Shown here piece after piece: positions 1 to 9,631 of a stretch of 64,000 nucleotides of DNA. Under the pieces are notes generated by a model. That model had not been told where the DNA came from, searched no databases, and saw nothing but the letters and a program-made list of their open reading frames with translations. Made by a program: the position numbers and the translations under genes. Numbering within the stretch: position 1 is the stretch's first letter; every line of letters begins with the position of its first letter. The DNA comes from Boswellia sacra (Eukaryota > Streptophyta > Magnoliopsida > Sapindales > Burseraceae): assembly GCA_013180625.2 (NCBI GenBank), contig SNVD02013093.1:186001-250000 (forward strand). The letters are read 5' to 3'.

Positions 1-410
1 GCAGAATTCTGCCCATGTAAGCTATTTTGACCACTGCTTTGGCTGAGAGTTAGTGAAGCATCACAGATATATCTCTAAGGTTCTATTTACTACTTCGGTT
101 TGATCACCATCGGTTTGAGAGTGGTAGCTTGAACTGAAATTAAAGGTTGTCCCTTGGAGTTGAAATATTTCTTGCAAAACTTGTGAATAATAAATCTATA
201 TCACAAACAATTGAATGGGGCATACCAAGCAATTTGTAAATATGGTTAAAAAATATTATAGCAACACAAACTGCCCAATATGGATGAGAAAGAGCGATAA
301 AGTGACCATATTTAGATAACCAATCCACAATGAAAATAGTTGATTTACCAAAGAGACAATGGAAGTCCCTCAATGGAGTTCATGGATATGTCTTCCCAAA
401 TTTGCTTTAG
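1..410 (-). pseudogene. Ty3/gypsy integrase fragment
   Basis: Read on the minus strand, this encodes the integrase of a Ty3/gypsy retrotransposon, the enzyme that inserts the element's cDNA into the host chromosome. Seen in order: an EDISM-N-S-IEGLP stretch near 405-365, then VDWLSKYGHFIALSHPY (about 325-275), KLLGMPHSIVCD, and close to the left edge a YHSQTDGDQTEVVNR stretch, the catalytic-core signature of the family. It has stops and frame changes and runs off the left edge. Upstream on the same strand the protease follows at 513-710, so the reverse transcriptase and RNase H normally between them are missing. It is the host into which the Copia element at 711-6274 inserted. Confidence 0.85.
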
Positions 411-512
411 AATAGGAAGAGGTTGGAGGAGTAGTGAGTTCCTACAAACTTAATAATGTGTTATTGCATTTACCTAGACTTGATAATCTCTCTCCAGAAG
501 CCACCATTACAT

Positions 513-710
513 CTAACTTCCCTTTAGAAATGGTTGCAAACCAATTTTCCTTGCTAGGTGTTTATTGATGAAGTTATAAGTGCTTCCTGAGTAAGTTACT
601 ATAGTAACTATTCTATCAAGAGACAGCTGTTGATCCTCATGGTTTTTGGGGCAGAAATTCTTGCAACTGCATGAAGTGAGATCTCCGGTGTTTCTTGAAT
701 ATGCTCCTTG
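513..710 (-). pseudogene. Ty3/gypsy aspartic protease fragment
   Basis: The minus-strand reading contains YSGSTYNFINKHLARKIGLQP, matching the retropepsin active-site region that normally reads D-S-G-S/T-x-x-F-I; here the catalytic Asp is Tyr, so this copy cannot be active. It lies in the same strand and order as the gag at 6275-7250 and would be contiguous with it without the Copia element inserted at 711. Downstream on the same strand the sequence jumps to integrase within about 100 bases, so reverse transcriptase is deleted. Confidence 0.7.
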
Positions 711-1186
711 TGTTGCGTAAGAACGGAAGCGAAAGCAACAAAACAACCAAAAATGCACAACCACAAATTATGCTAGATAATTGAATATAATAGCAACTAA
801 AGAGGCAACCAATCAACCAACAATGCAAAATAGAAAGAACACCAAGATTTAACGAGGTTCGGTATAAATACCTACGTCCTCAGGCGCCGCTGAAAAAACC
901 TTCCACTATCTTCAAAGAGAATTACAAACTTTTGGGCCACAATACAAATACCATAACTATTGGGCCAAACTACAATTACTCAAATAGTTGAGCCAAACTA
1001 TAATTACCCAAACAATTGGGTAATACTACAAATACCCAAAACAAAGGGGGAAAAAAAAAATATTGCAAACTTTAAGGTCCTTAATGAAGGCCCTTAAACT
1101 ATGAGGTATGATATGTGACACCTTACAAATATATGGGGTAGAGGAGAATTTCTAATGGGACAATTAAACTTCTCCCATGTGGCTTC

Positions 1187-1194
1187 TTTTATAA
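1187..1194 (-). promoter_or_regulatory. TATA-like box in Copia 3' LTR
   Basis: TATAAAAG is read on the minus strand, in the element's transcription direction. The same motif occurs at the equivalent place in the other LTR (6190-6197). In an LTR this is the expected U3 promoter position; activity is inferred. Confidence 0.45.
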
Positions 1195-1209
1195 GCCCAC
1201 ATGAGATCT

Positions 1210-1390
1210 ATAGGCTCCGTTCTTTCTTGTTTCCAAATCCTGTTTTCTGTTCTGCACATTTTCCAATGCAATTTATATTCAATCTCAACCACATATTTTT
1301 TTCAAAATTCAAAATAATTCAAAATAAACCACATATTTCTAAATCATTTTGGAAACAAAAACACATGAAACAAGAAAGAACACACCCTAT
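1210..1390. repeat. Foldback (inverted-repeat) block in one LTR only
   Basis: The two ends (1210-1233 and 1367-1390) are inverted copies: a perfect 15-bp core GTTCTTTCTTGTTTC, extended to 24 bp with three mismatches. The equivalent place in the 5' LTR (near 6208) has only a few bases. Either a foldback/MITE-like sequence inserted into this LTR, or the partner LTR lost the hairpin. No clear target duplication was seen. Confidence 0.7.
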
Positions 1391-1450
1391 ATTTTCTTAC
1401 TTAATCAATGTGGGATTCCTCCCACTAGCATATGAGCCACAAACTCAACA

Positions 1451-1465
1451 AATCTCCACCTTGGC
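1451..1465 (-). other. Polypurine tract of Copia element
   Basis: Directly inside the 3' LTR, the minus strand reads GCCAAGGTGGAGATT followed by the LTR start TGTTGAG. This is the usual Copia polypurine tract that primes plus-strand DNA synthesis. Confidence 0.85.
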
Positions 1466-1551
1466 GAATATGCCAACCCACCCCAAATATCTTCTTTTTC
1501 CCACATTCTCTATCACAACTGCAACGCCTCCAAATGCGCCCAATGGCGCAG

Positions 1552-4500
1552 TCAAACTCGTACAATGTTGATCAAGTCCAAACAATGACTGAACTTGATC
1601 GCTGTCACAACCTTAGTCAACATATCTGCGGGATTCTCGGCAGTCTCAATCTTCTGAAGTAAGATTCTCCCTTCATCAATAATCTCCCGCACAAAATGAT
1701 ACCGAACATCAATATGCTTCGTACGAACATGGAACACTGGATTCTTCGCTAAGTGGATAGCACTCTGACTGTCAGAATAAAGACTAATCTTCTTCTGCCC
1801 AATTCCCAATTCATCCAGCAATCCCTGTAACCAAATAGCTTCCTTCACAGCCTCTGTCATAGCCATATACTCTGCCTCTGTAGTAGACAAAGCCACTGTA
1901 GACTGTAAAGTAGACTTCCAACTCACTGGTGCTCTTGCAAGAGTAAACACATAACCGGTTGTCGACCGACGTTTATCCAAATCACCAGCATAATCTGAAT
2001 CAACATAACCAATAGCATACTGACCACATGTATCATTTCTCTCAAAGACTAAGCCAACATCCACGGTTTTCAACAAATACCGTAGAATCCATTTCAATGC
2101 TTGCCAATGTCCTTTACCAGGATCATGCATATACCTACTCCAAACTCCAACTGCATGTGAAATGTCGGGTCTTGTACACACCATAGCATACATCAGGCTA
2201 CCAACTACATTAGCATACGGAACTCGAGACATATACTCTCGTTCCTCATCTATACTAGGAGGTAAAGATGCACTAAGTTTCATATGAGGAGCAAGTGGGG
2301 TACTTACAGGTTTTGACTGCTCTGTAATGCTAAACCGCTATAATACCTTCTTCAGATACTGCTTCTGAGTCAAACAAATCTTGCTTCTCCCTCTATCTCT
2401 GCTAATCTCCATACCTAGTATCTTCTTAGCTTCACCCAAATCTTTCATCTCAAACTCTCGATTCAACTGAGTCTTCAACTTTGTAATTTCTTCGACATTC
2501 GTCGATGCTATCAACATATCATCAACATACAAGAGTAGATAAATGAAAGAACCATCACGAAGCCTTCGAAAATACACACAATTATCAAATTTGCTTCTTG
2601 TGTACCTCTGACCCATCATAAACCGATCAAATCGCTTGTACCATTGTCTAGGAGATTGCTTCAAACCATAAAGCGATCTTTTCAGTTTGCATACCAAATT
2701 TTCCTTACCAGCAACTTTGAATCCCTCTGGCTGAGTCATATAGATTTCCTCTTCCAAGTCACCATGTAAAAATGCAGTTTTTACATCCAATTGAACTAGT
2801 TCCATATTCATCTGAGCTACCAAGGCCAACAAACTTCTAATGGAAGAATGTTTCACAACTGGAGAAAATACCTCATTATAGTCAATTCCTTCCCTCTGAG
2901 CGTAGCCTTTAGCTACCAACCTTGCCTTGTAGTGGACATCATTCTTGTCAAGAAATCCATCTTTCTTTGCATATATCAATTTGCACCCAATTACCTTTTT
3001 ACCCTTCGGTAGTTGAGGTAGCTCCCAAGTTTCATTCTTCTAAAGAGAATGCATCTCTTCGCTCATAGCTATCTTCCACTGATCAACTTCAAAACATCTG
3101 GCTGCCTCTCTATAAGTGGAAGGAACATCAGCATCCACAATCAGAAGTGCATAGGCCACCATGTCAGCAAATCAAGCAAGTCTGCGAATCTCACGTCTTG
3201 GCCTATTAACTGCAATAGATTCTTGTTGCTGTTGAGGTTCCTTAGTAGAACCCTCTCCATTATCTCCCAAATCTCCCTCTGTCACAGGAGTATCAACATC
3301 TATCTCAACATATCTAACTGGGTTCAATGTCGTCATTTCAAACTCCACCTGCTGCTGACTATGCTCCACCTGCTGTGGAGTACCATTCACCTTTGTCTGG
3401 TTTTCTGATTTCTTCAACATTGAAGACTCATCAAATGTCACATCTCGACTGGATACAATCTTTCTCGAACTAGGACATCAAAGACGATATCCTTTTACTC
3501 CTGAAGCAAATCTCAAGAAAATCGCTTTCTTGGCTCTAGAATCCAACTTACATTCTTTCACATGATAATATGCAGTTGAACCAAAAACATGTAAAGAATC
3601 ATAATCAGAAACAGGTTGTCTAGACCATATCTCCAATGGAGTTCTACCACCAATAGCAGCTGAAGGTAGACGATTAATGAGATGACACGCATAAGTCATA
3701 GCCTCAGCCCAAAATTCCTTGCCCAACCTAGCATTGGACAACATACACCGAACTTTCTCCAGCAATGTCCAGTTCATACGTTCTACCACCCCATTCTGCT
3801 ACAATGTACCTCTAACAGTAAAATGACGTACAATACCTTCATCTCGACACAATTTCAAAAGCTGATCACTGCAATACTCACCACCATTGTCTGTTCTAAG
3901 GTGCTTGATTTTCTTGCCAGTTTGTGTCTCAATCATCTTTTTACATTTAAGGAAAGCACTAAGTACATCATCTTTTGATTTCAAACAGTACACCCAAGTT
4001 CTTCTGAAAAAATCATCAACAAAAGTAACAAAGTAGTGCCTACCTCCCATCGATGCAGTTTTAGTAGGTCCCCACACATCTGAGTGAACATAATCAAGAA
4101 TACCCTTGGTATTATGAATAGCGGTGCCAAATTTTACTCTCTTGTGCTTTCCCAGAACACAATGCTCACAAAAATCCAGCTTACAGGTCTTTGCACCTTT
4201 TAATAAGCCTCGTTTCACCAAATTGAATAATGCTTTCTCACCTGCATGTCCCAATCGTATATGCCACGGTCTCATGATCTCTGAATCTGTATCATTATCA
4301 AAAACCATAGCCGCTGATCCAATAACCGTACTACCATTATAGTAATACAAGTTGTTCCTCCTAGTGCCTTTCAATACCACAAGAGTGCCTGAAGTGACCC
4401 TCAGAATACCATCTCAAATAGATATCCCACAGCCTTTAGATTCTAAGGCTCCCAAAGAGATGAGATTCTTCTTCAACTTCGGTACATACCGAACATCTGT

Positions 4501-5550
4501 CAGAACTCTAGTCAGTCCATCATGATTCCTCAATCGGATCAAACTTATCCCAGCAGTATGGCAAATATCATCATTGCCCATATACACAACTACACCATCA
4601 AGCTCTTCAAACTGAAAGAATCAATCTCGATGTGGACACATATGATAAGTACAACTTGAATCCATAATCCACTCATCAGAACTAGAAGTGGATAGATGAC
4701 CAACTAGACATATATCTGACTCACTATCATCCTCACACTCAATAACACATGCATCAGAAACAGCCTTGCCCTTGTCTTTCTTTTTTAACTTAGGACAATC
4801 TTTCTTCCAATGCCCTTTCTCATGACAAAAGACACACTCATCTTTTTCTAATCTACCCCTCGACCAAGATTTTCCCCTTTTTCTTAGTTTTCTACTTTGA
4901 CTACGCCCTCTCACTGTCAATGCATCTACTGACTCATCCCTATGTTCTCTTTGATCTTTCTTACAAATTTCATAATTCAACAAAGCAAAACAAACTTTTT
5001 CAAAAGACAGTTTATTTTTTTCATGGATAAGAGTAATGCACAAATGGTCTAATTCATCCGAAAGAGAGCCAATCAATAACATAGCCTTAATTTCATCTTT
5101 GAAGGTTTCATCTAAGTTTAACAAATCAGCAATTAACTTATTAAACTCATTAATATGAGAACTGATGCTCGTACCTGGTTTCAACTAGAGACGGAATAAT
5201 CTCTTCAATAGATACAGCCAATTCTCATTGCTTTTCTTCATATATTTGTTTTCCAGCGCCTTTCACAGTTTGCTTGTCGATATCTCTTTTGTGAACGGAT
5301 ATTTTTGTTCTCTACACAAGCAAGAGTGAATCAACCCACAAGCTTTTATATTCAGCCTGTCCCAATCTCTTGTACTGATATCTTCTGGTTTTGTTTCTTC
5401 CAGAATAATATCCAAATCTTACTAATACAACCCGTCCAACACCTCACTTTGCCATAAGTCGAAATTATTTTGGCCATCAAATTTTTCAACATCTATTTTT
5501 GCATTTGTCACAGTCATTGTCTTCTTAGGTACAGTTGACGATGATGCCAT
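1552..5550 (-). pseudogene. Copia gag-pol polyprotein, nonsense-riddled
   Basis: One minus-strand frame of 1,333 codons starts at ATG 5550 (MASSSTVPKK) and ends at 1552. Order seen: gag with zinc knuckle CVFCHEKGHWKKDC (about 4860-4800); degenerate protease WIMDSSCTYHMCP; integrase with the GAG-pre-integrase HIRLGHAG stretch, HC...C (FCEHCVLG) and core residues (HSDVWGP, RTDNGGEY); RT with LVAKGYAQREGIDY, DVKTAFLHGDL and YVDDMLIA (about 2535); RNase H with [19 protein letters not shown] and [10 protein letters not shown]. About eleven in-frame stops interrupt it (among them 4618-4620, 3796-3798, 3475-3477, 3169-3171 and 2335-2337), yet no frameshift was found because all open segments share one frame. 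The stops look like Trp, Gln or Arg codons changed by C-to-T transitions. It is dead as a protein but recently intact by indel count. Confidence 0.92.
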
Positions 5551-5700
5551 TACTACCTCTCACAAATAAGCTCGATACACAAATCACCAATAATCAAGCT
5601 CCAAACAAACTATAATATTCAATAACTAGCAATCCAAATTCAACAGCCCAGAATAGTAGCAAGTGCTTCAATGAAATAGCCACTAACTACCCAAAACCTT

Positions 5701-5715
5701 TGGCTCTGATACCAA
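5701..5715 (-). other. tRNA primer-binding site
   Basis: The minus strand reads TTGGTATCAGAGCCA two bases inside the 5' LTR. This is complementary to the 3' end of plant initiator-Met tRNA, the standard primer for plant Copia reverse transcription. Confidence 0.9.
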
Positions 5716-5716
5716 T

Positions 5717-6274
5717 TGTTGCGCAAGAACGGAATCGAAAGCAACAAAACAACCAAAATGTACAACCATAAATTATGCTAGATAATTGAATATAATAGCA
5801 ACTAAAGAGGCAACCAATCAACCAACAATGCAAAATAGAAAAAACACCAAGATTTAACGAGGTTTGGTATAAATACCTACGTCCTCGGGCGCCGCTGAAG
5901 AAACCTTCCACTATCTTCAAAGAGAATTACAAACTTTTGGGCCACAATACAAATACCATAACTATTGGGCCAAACTACAATTACTCAAATAGTTGGGCCA
6001 AACATAATTACCCAAACAATTGGGTAATACTACAAATACCCAAAACAAAGGGGGAAAAAGAAATATTACAAACTTTAAGGTTCTTAATGCAAGGCCCTTA
6101 AACTATGATGTCTGATATGTGAGACCTTACAAATATAGGGGGTAGAGGAGAATTTCCAGTGGGACAATTAAACTTCTCCCATGTGGCTTCTTTTATAAGC
6201 CCACATGAGACCCATATTTCTTACTTGATCAATGTGGGATTCCTCCCACTAGCATATGAGCCACAAACTCAACA
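5717..6274 (-). repeat. 5' LTR of Copia element
   Basis: This 558-bp LTR is paired with 711-1450 and differs by scattered substitutions and by absence of the foldback block. The target duplication CCTTG follows at 6275-6279. TATAAAAG at 6190-6197 (minus strand) is the likely promoter. Confidence 0.93.
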
Positions 6275-7250
6275 CCTTGATAGTTTTGTCTTCCTCCCTC
6301 TGATCTCCACATCTCCATCAATTTCTTTCAAAGTTACTTGAATTAAGAATAACTTTTTACAAACATAGCCAGGACCAAATTTGTCATTACATTTGAAATA
6401 TAAACCCTTCCACCTTCTTTCATTTAGCTCTTCCATGTTCATTCACTTGATGGGCGTTGTTTCAGAATTTTCACGTGGTGTGGCTCGAGGGGCGAGCAAA
6501 TTGTTCCTTTGTTGGCTTTGGTCCCTAGCTTTAAATAACCTAGCTAATCCAATAGTTGTTGATAGAAAGTGTGGTTTGTTGGCTCTTGTGCCTGTTCTAA
6601 TAGATTCCCGATTGAAGACCTCGTCTGTAGAAACTAACCGGTCTAGCTTGCTCCATTGGTCCAACCTTTGCTAAGGTTTCTCGAATTTGTCTTGATATTC
6701 CTAAACAGACCCAATTTGTTGCAACCGTGTGAGTTCATAAAAGAAATCCAAATATTAATTGGTTTGGTCCATACCTTGAATTTAGTCCTTCTTGAAACCT
6801 TTCGAAAGTGATTGTACCAATTTCTTTTTTTAATAATTGATACCATAGATGAGCATCCCCTTCCATCTGAAATGAGGCAAACGCAACTCTGTCGGAAATA
6901 GGAATTTCGCAGAGTTGGAAAAACTGCACACTCATGTACAACCAAATGGTGGGATCTCCCTCGCCTTTAAATCGAGGGAAGTCAACTTTGATGGTCTTTG
7001 CCATAAATGATCCTGACATTTGACTTCCATATTCATGTAGCTGAACATCCGGTCTGCTATTATCTATTGTTGAAACCTCCACCTTGTTTGAATGATTCTG
7101 TCATGCCATTGAAATCCCTGCACGCTCACTAGTCTGTACGGCGATTTGTTCCACTCGTTTTGTAAAAGCTTTCCATTAATTGTCGTATTAGTTCTCCTCG
7201 GCTTGAAACATCTCCCATGTCTGTTTCCATTTGATCTAATCTTTGCTCCA
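6275..7250 (-). pseudogene. Ty3/gypsy gag, frameshifted
   Basis: Minus-strand gag (capsid/nucleocapsid) of the same relic as 1-710. It starts near 7250 (MEQRLDQMETDMGDVSSRGE), then in other frames shows a capsid core with FPRFKGEGDPTIWLYM, FASFQMEGDAHLWYQ and SRYGPNQ (7000-6740), and near 6410-6340 a nucleocapsid-like stretch with FKCNDKFGPGYVCKKLFLIQ. At least two frame changes and several stops make it non-functional. The Copia insertion at 6274 cuts it from its downstream protease. The family is confident; the gypsy lineage is not resolved. Confidence 0.8.
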
Positions 7251-7252
7251 TA

Positions 7253-7650
7253 CCTAGGCTTTGATAACACTTTGGTATAGAGGTGTTTGGTAGATTAGAT
7301 CTTCCTCTACCTATTTTTGACGAGATAAAAGTGAAATTGTAGTTCATTAGAGGGCACAAGAACCTTCTAAATACAACGAAAAAAAAATTATTGAATTCTG
7401 AATGATATTCCTACATTTATTTCATTCCAATAGAAAATAGAGACTTTACAATCAGTTCAAAGAAAGAAGAAGATCAAATAGGAACTAACCTAGCTGAGAT
7501 ATGACTGAACTGAAGGATTACTGACCAACCCAAAACTAATAAAAAGACTTAACTGACTTACTGTAAACAAAATCAAATAGCAACTGATGAAGTGTGACTT
7601 GTATCAAGAGACGTGTATATTGATTAGTGAAATTAATATTACATAGTTGT
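7253..7650 (-). repeat. Probable 5' LTR and primer site of the gypsy relic
   Basis: Just upstream of the gag start the minus strand reads a degenerate primer site (GTTATCAAAGCC at about 7253-7265), as expected at the LTR boundary of a tRNA-Met-primed element. Beyond it, about 7271-7620, is AT-rich sequence with repeated AACTGA/TAACTGACTTACTG words of the kind found in gypsy LTRs. The partner LTR is outside the window, so the limits are estimated. Confidence 0.4.
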
Positions 7651-9068
7651 AGTTCAAGGCATCATTAAAAATTAAAAAAAAAAGAGTAAGAAAATCGATC
7701 ATAATAATTGCTTAGGAAAAAATTAAAACAAATTAATAACTGTGCTTCATAAGATTTTTTTTTTTTTAATTTCCTCCAGTCAAGCAAACATTCAGCACTT
7801 GAGGTGCTTAGCTAATGTTGAACTATACATGCTAGGCCTAATGGGCAAATAGGTTTAGTTAAATAGGTTTACAGTGTTTATAAGCTGGTTAGCATTATTC
7901 GTACTTCAAGCTTCAATTTAACATGTTTAGACTGAGAGGAGCTGATTCAATAAATTTGGAATTCGATCAATACTGGGAATTTTAGACCAAAGAGCAGTTT
8001 CAAAACAATAAATGATATCTTTACCATAGCACATCACATTATGATTCCAATTTTTCGAACCAGTGATCATCGAACAGAAATATCAAGTTGCCAGTGGTGC
8101 AATTAGGGCTAATTTCTTCTCATCCTCTCTTTTCTACACATACTATCTAATGATAACTATCCTCGCTAATTGCCTTTGAAAGATATAATGTAGTTATTTT
8201 CTTTTGTTCTTTTAGAGACCAAGTCATTCAGCAATCAATAAAACATTGAGACTCATAATTATTTACCTTAGTATAGATAAAAGCAGTACTTCTTAGAGAC
8301 CATGTCTTCACAAAGATCAAAGTAATAATGTCTAAAATGTTGCCAGTTAAACATTACCACCCTCAATTGCTTCATACACCTAGCATTCTCCACAAGAATC
8401 ATTGCATAGCCATTTCTACTAAGGTAAGACCTGCTTTTCCATGCACAATATGTTATTTATCCATTGCAAACAGCATGTAGTTTTGTAGACAACTGAAAAA
8501 CAGAACATTTGACAATAATAAATTCATATTCAATTTATTTTTTCTTTTTTCAAAGACATAGCAAGCTGGAGTATTCTACTGTGCTAGAGATGCCTCCTAG
8601 GATCTCATGTACATCTCAACCCAAAAAAGCTTAAACTAGTAAAGGCCTGAAAAACGATATTAAAATCTCTAGTATCCAAATTTTAAAATTATTGCCTACT
8701 GGCATATGCTTAATGAATTCAGTTTATCAGTTAGAGACATAGAATTGTGAAGTATTTCATTTCTAAGCACCACATGAATGAAGAAATGGCAAGTTAAAGG
8801 CAAAAGTAAAATGGAAATTTAGTGACAAAAAGGTTATAGTCTGACCGATGTTTTAGAATAGGACACCAACAACCCTGTGAAGTATGTGGCTCAACTTGTG
8901 TAGTATAGATAGAAAAATGGTGTAGGCATGCCAAAATCAGCATCAGATGCAGTATCACACATGTGAAGACAGAAAGTTGGCACAGCAGCACGAATCATTT
9001 GCCGTTACAGTGCAGATTCTGGGTTTGCGAATTTTCTGGGCAGAGAGTTCACACACCTGCGCGAGTAA
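7651..9068. other. No recognised feature
   Basis: AT-rich sequence with poly-T and poly-A runs. Short open frames on both strands (for example near 8794-8991 and 8963-9154) match no family I recognise and lack coding character. I see no clear repeat or RNA gene. Confidence 0.5.
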
Positions 9069-9501
9069 TGTTGTGTAGGAGCGCGGTACTATTTCCTAGT
9101 CTAAATAGGATTTCTTATTTCACAAGTGAACAGCCTATAAGCCTTGGACTATAAAAGGGGCACGTGTTTTTTAGTGTAAGAGAGCTTTTAGAGAGTAGAA
9201 AAGAGAGAAAATAAAAGAGGGTTAGGGTTTAGAGAGATTAGAAGCGTTCTTGGAGTGTGAAAGACAAATTTCTTCTAGTTGTCCCTGTAAACACTCTTGT
9301 ATCTCTTTGTTTTTACCATAGTGGATTGATCATCACCAGCAACTAGACGTAGGATCATATATTGTAGTCTAAACCAGTATAAATTCTTGTGTCCTTGTGT
9401 TCTTACTTTGCTTCACTTTTTGCTTGGGTGTGTGTTTAATCTCCTAGATTAATTCTGCAATAAGCTACTTATGAGTGTGTGTGCCACTCTTCTTCACAAC
9501 A
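9069..9501 (+). repeat. 5' LTR of truncated Copia
   Basis: The start TGTTGTG and end CACAACA are inverted matches, and the end lies three bases before a tRNA primer site. A TATA box lies inside at 9149-9157. The 433-bp length is normal for plant Copia. There is no second LTR in the window for comparison, so the start is inferred from the inverted ends. Confidence 0.75.
9149..9157 (+). promoter_or_regulatory. TATA box in Copia LTR
   Basis: CTATAAAAG followed by GGGC, about 80 bp into the LTR and upstream of a GAGAG-rich leader: the expected U3/R promoter arrangement. Confidence 0.55.
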
Positions 9502-9504
9502 AAT

Positions 9505-9516
9505 TGGTATAAGAGC
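9505..9516 (+). other. tRNA primer-binding site, mutated
   Basis: TGGTATAAGAGC, one base different from the initiator-Met complement TGGTATCAGAGC, three bases after the LTR end. Confidence 0.75.
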
Positions 9517-9631
9517 TTGGTTACGACTGTTCGGGTCCTTGGTGGCCAGAAGTTCTTAGCACAAGAAGTGGTCGATAAAAGTCCTGACTCATAGCTGCGC
9601 AGTACGAGAGGTGTTTGAAGAAATTCTTGTG

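Larger units (their letters stand above)
711..1450 (-). repeat. 3' LTR of Copia element
   Basis: This 740-bp LTR aligns along its length with the LTR at 5717-6274, both starting TGTTGCG and ending ACTCAACA on the plus strand. It is longer than its partner because of a block of about 180 bp near 1210-1390 that the other copy lacks. On the minus strand a TATAAAAG motif lies at 1187-1194. Confidence 0.93.
711..6274 (-). mobile_element. Complete Ty1/copia retrotransposon, Tork-like
   Basis: A structurally complete Copia element on the minus strand. Both LTRs begin TGTTG and end CAACA on the plus strand. The 5-bp target duplication CCTTG is present at 706-710 and 6275-6279. Between the LTRs lie a primer-binding site for initiator-Met tRNA, one polyprotein frame in the Copia order (gag, protease, integrase, RT, RNase H) and a polypurine tract. 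It inserted into a Ty3/gypsy element whose gag lies to the right and protease/integrase to the left. Gag and pol wording resembles the Tork/Tnt1 group; that assignment is from memory of the family, not a search. It is not autonomous now because of many in-frame stops. Confidence 0.93.

Noticed and set aside
8794..9154. Short open frames on both strands before the truncated Copia
   Set aside because: Overlapping, short, no domain and no coding character; the right one enters the LTR.
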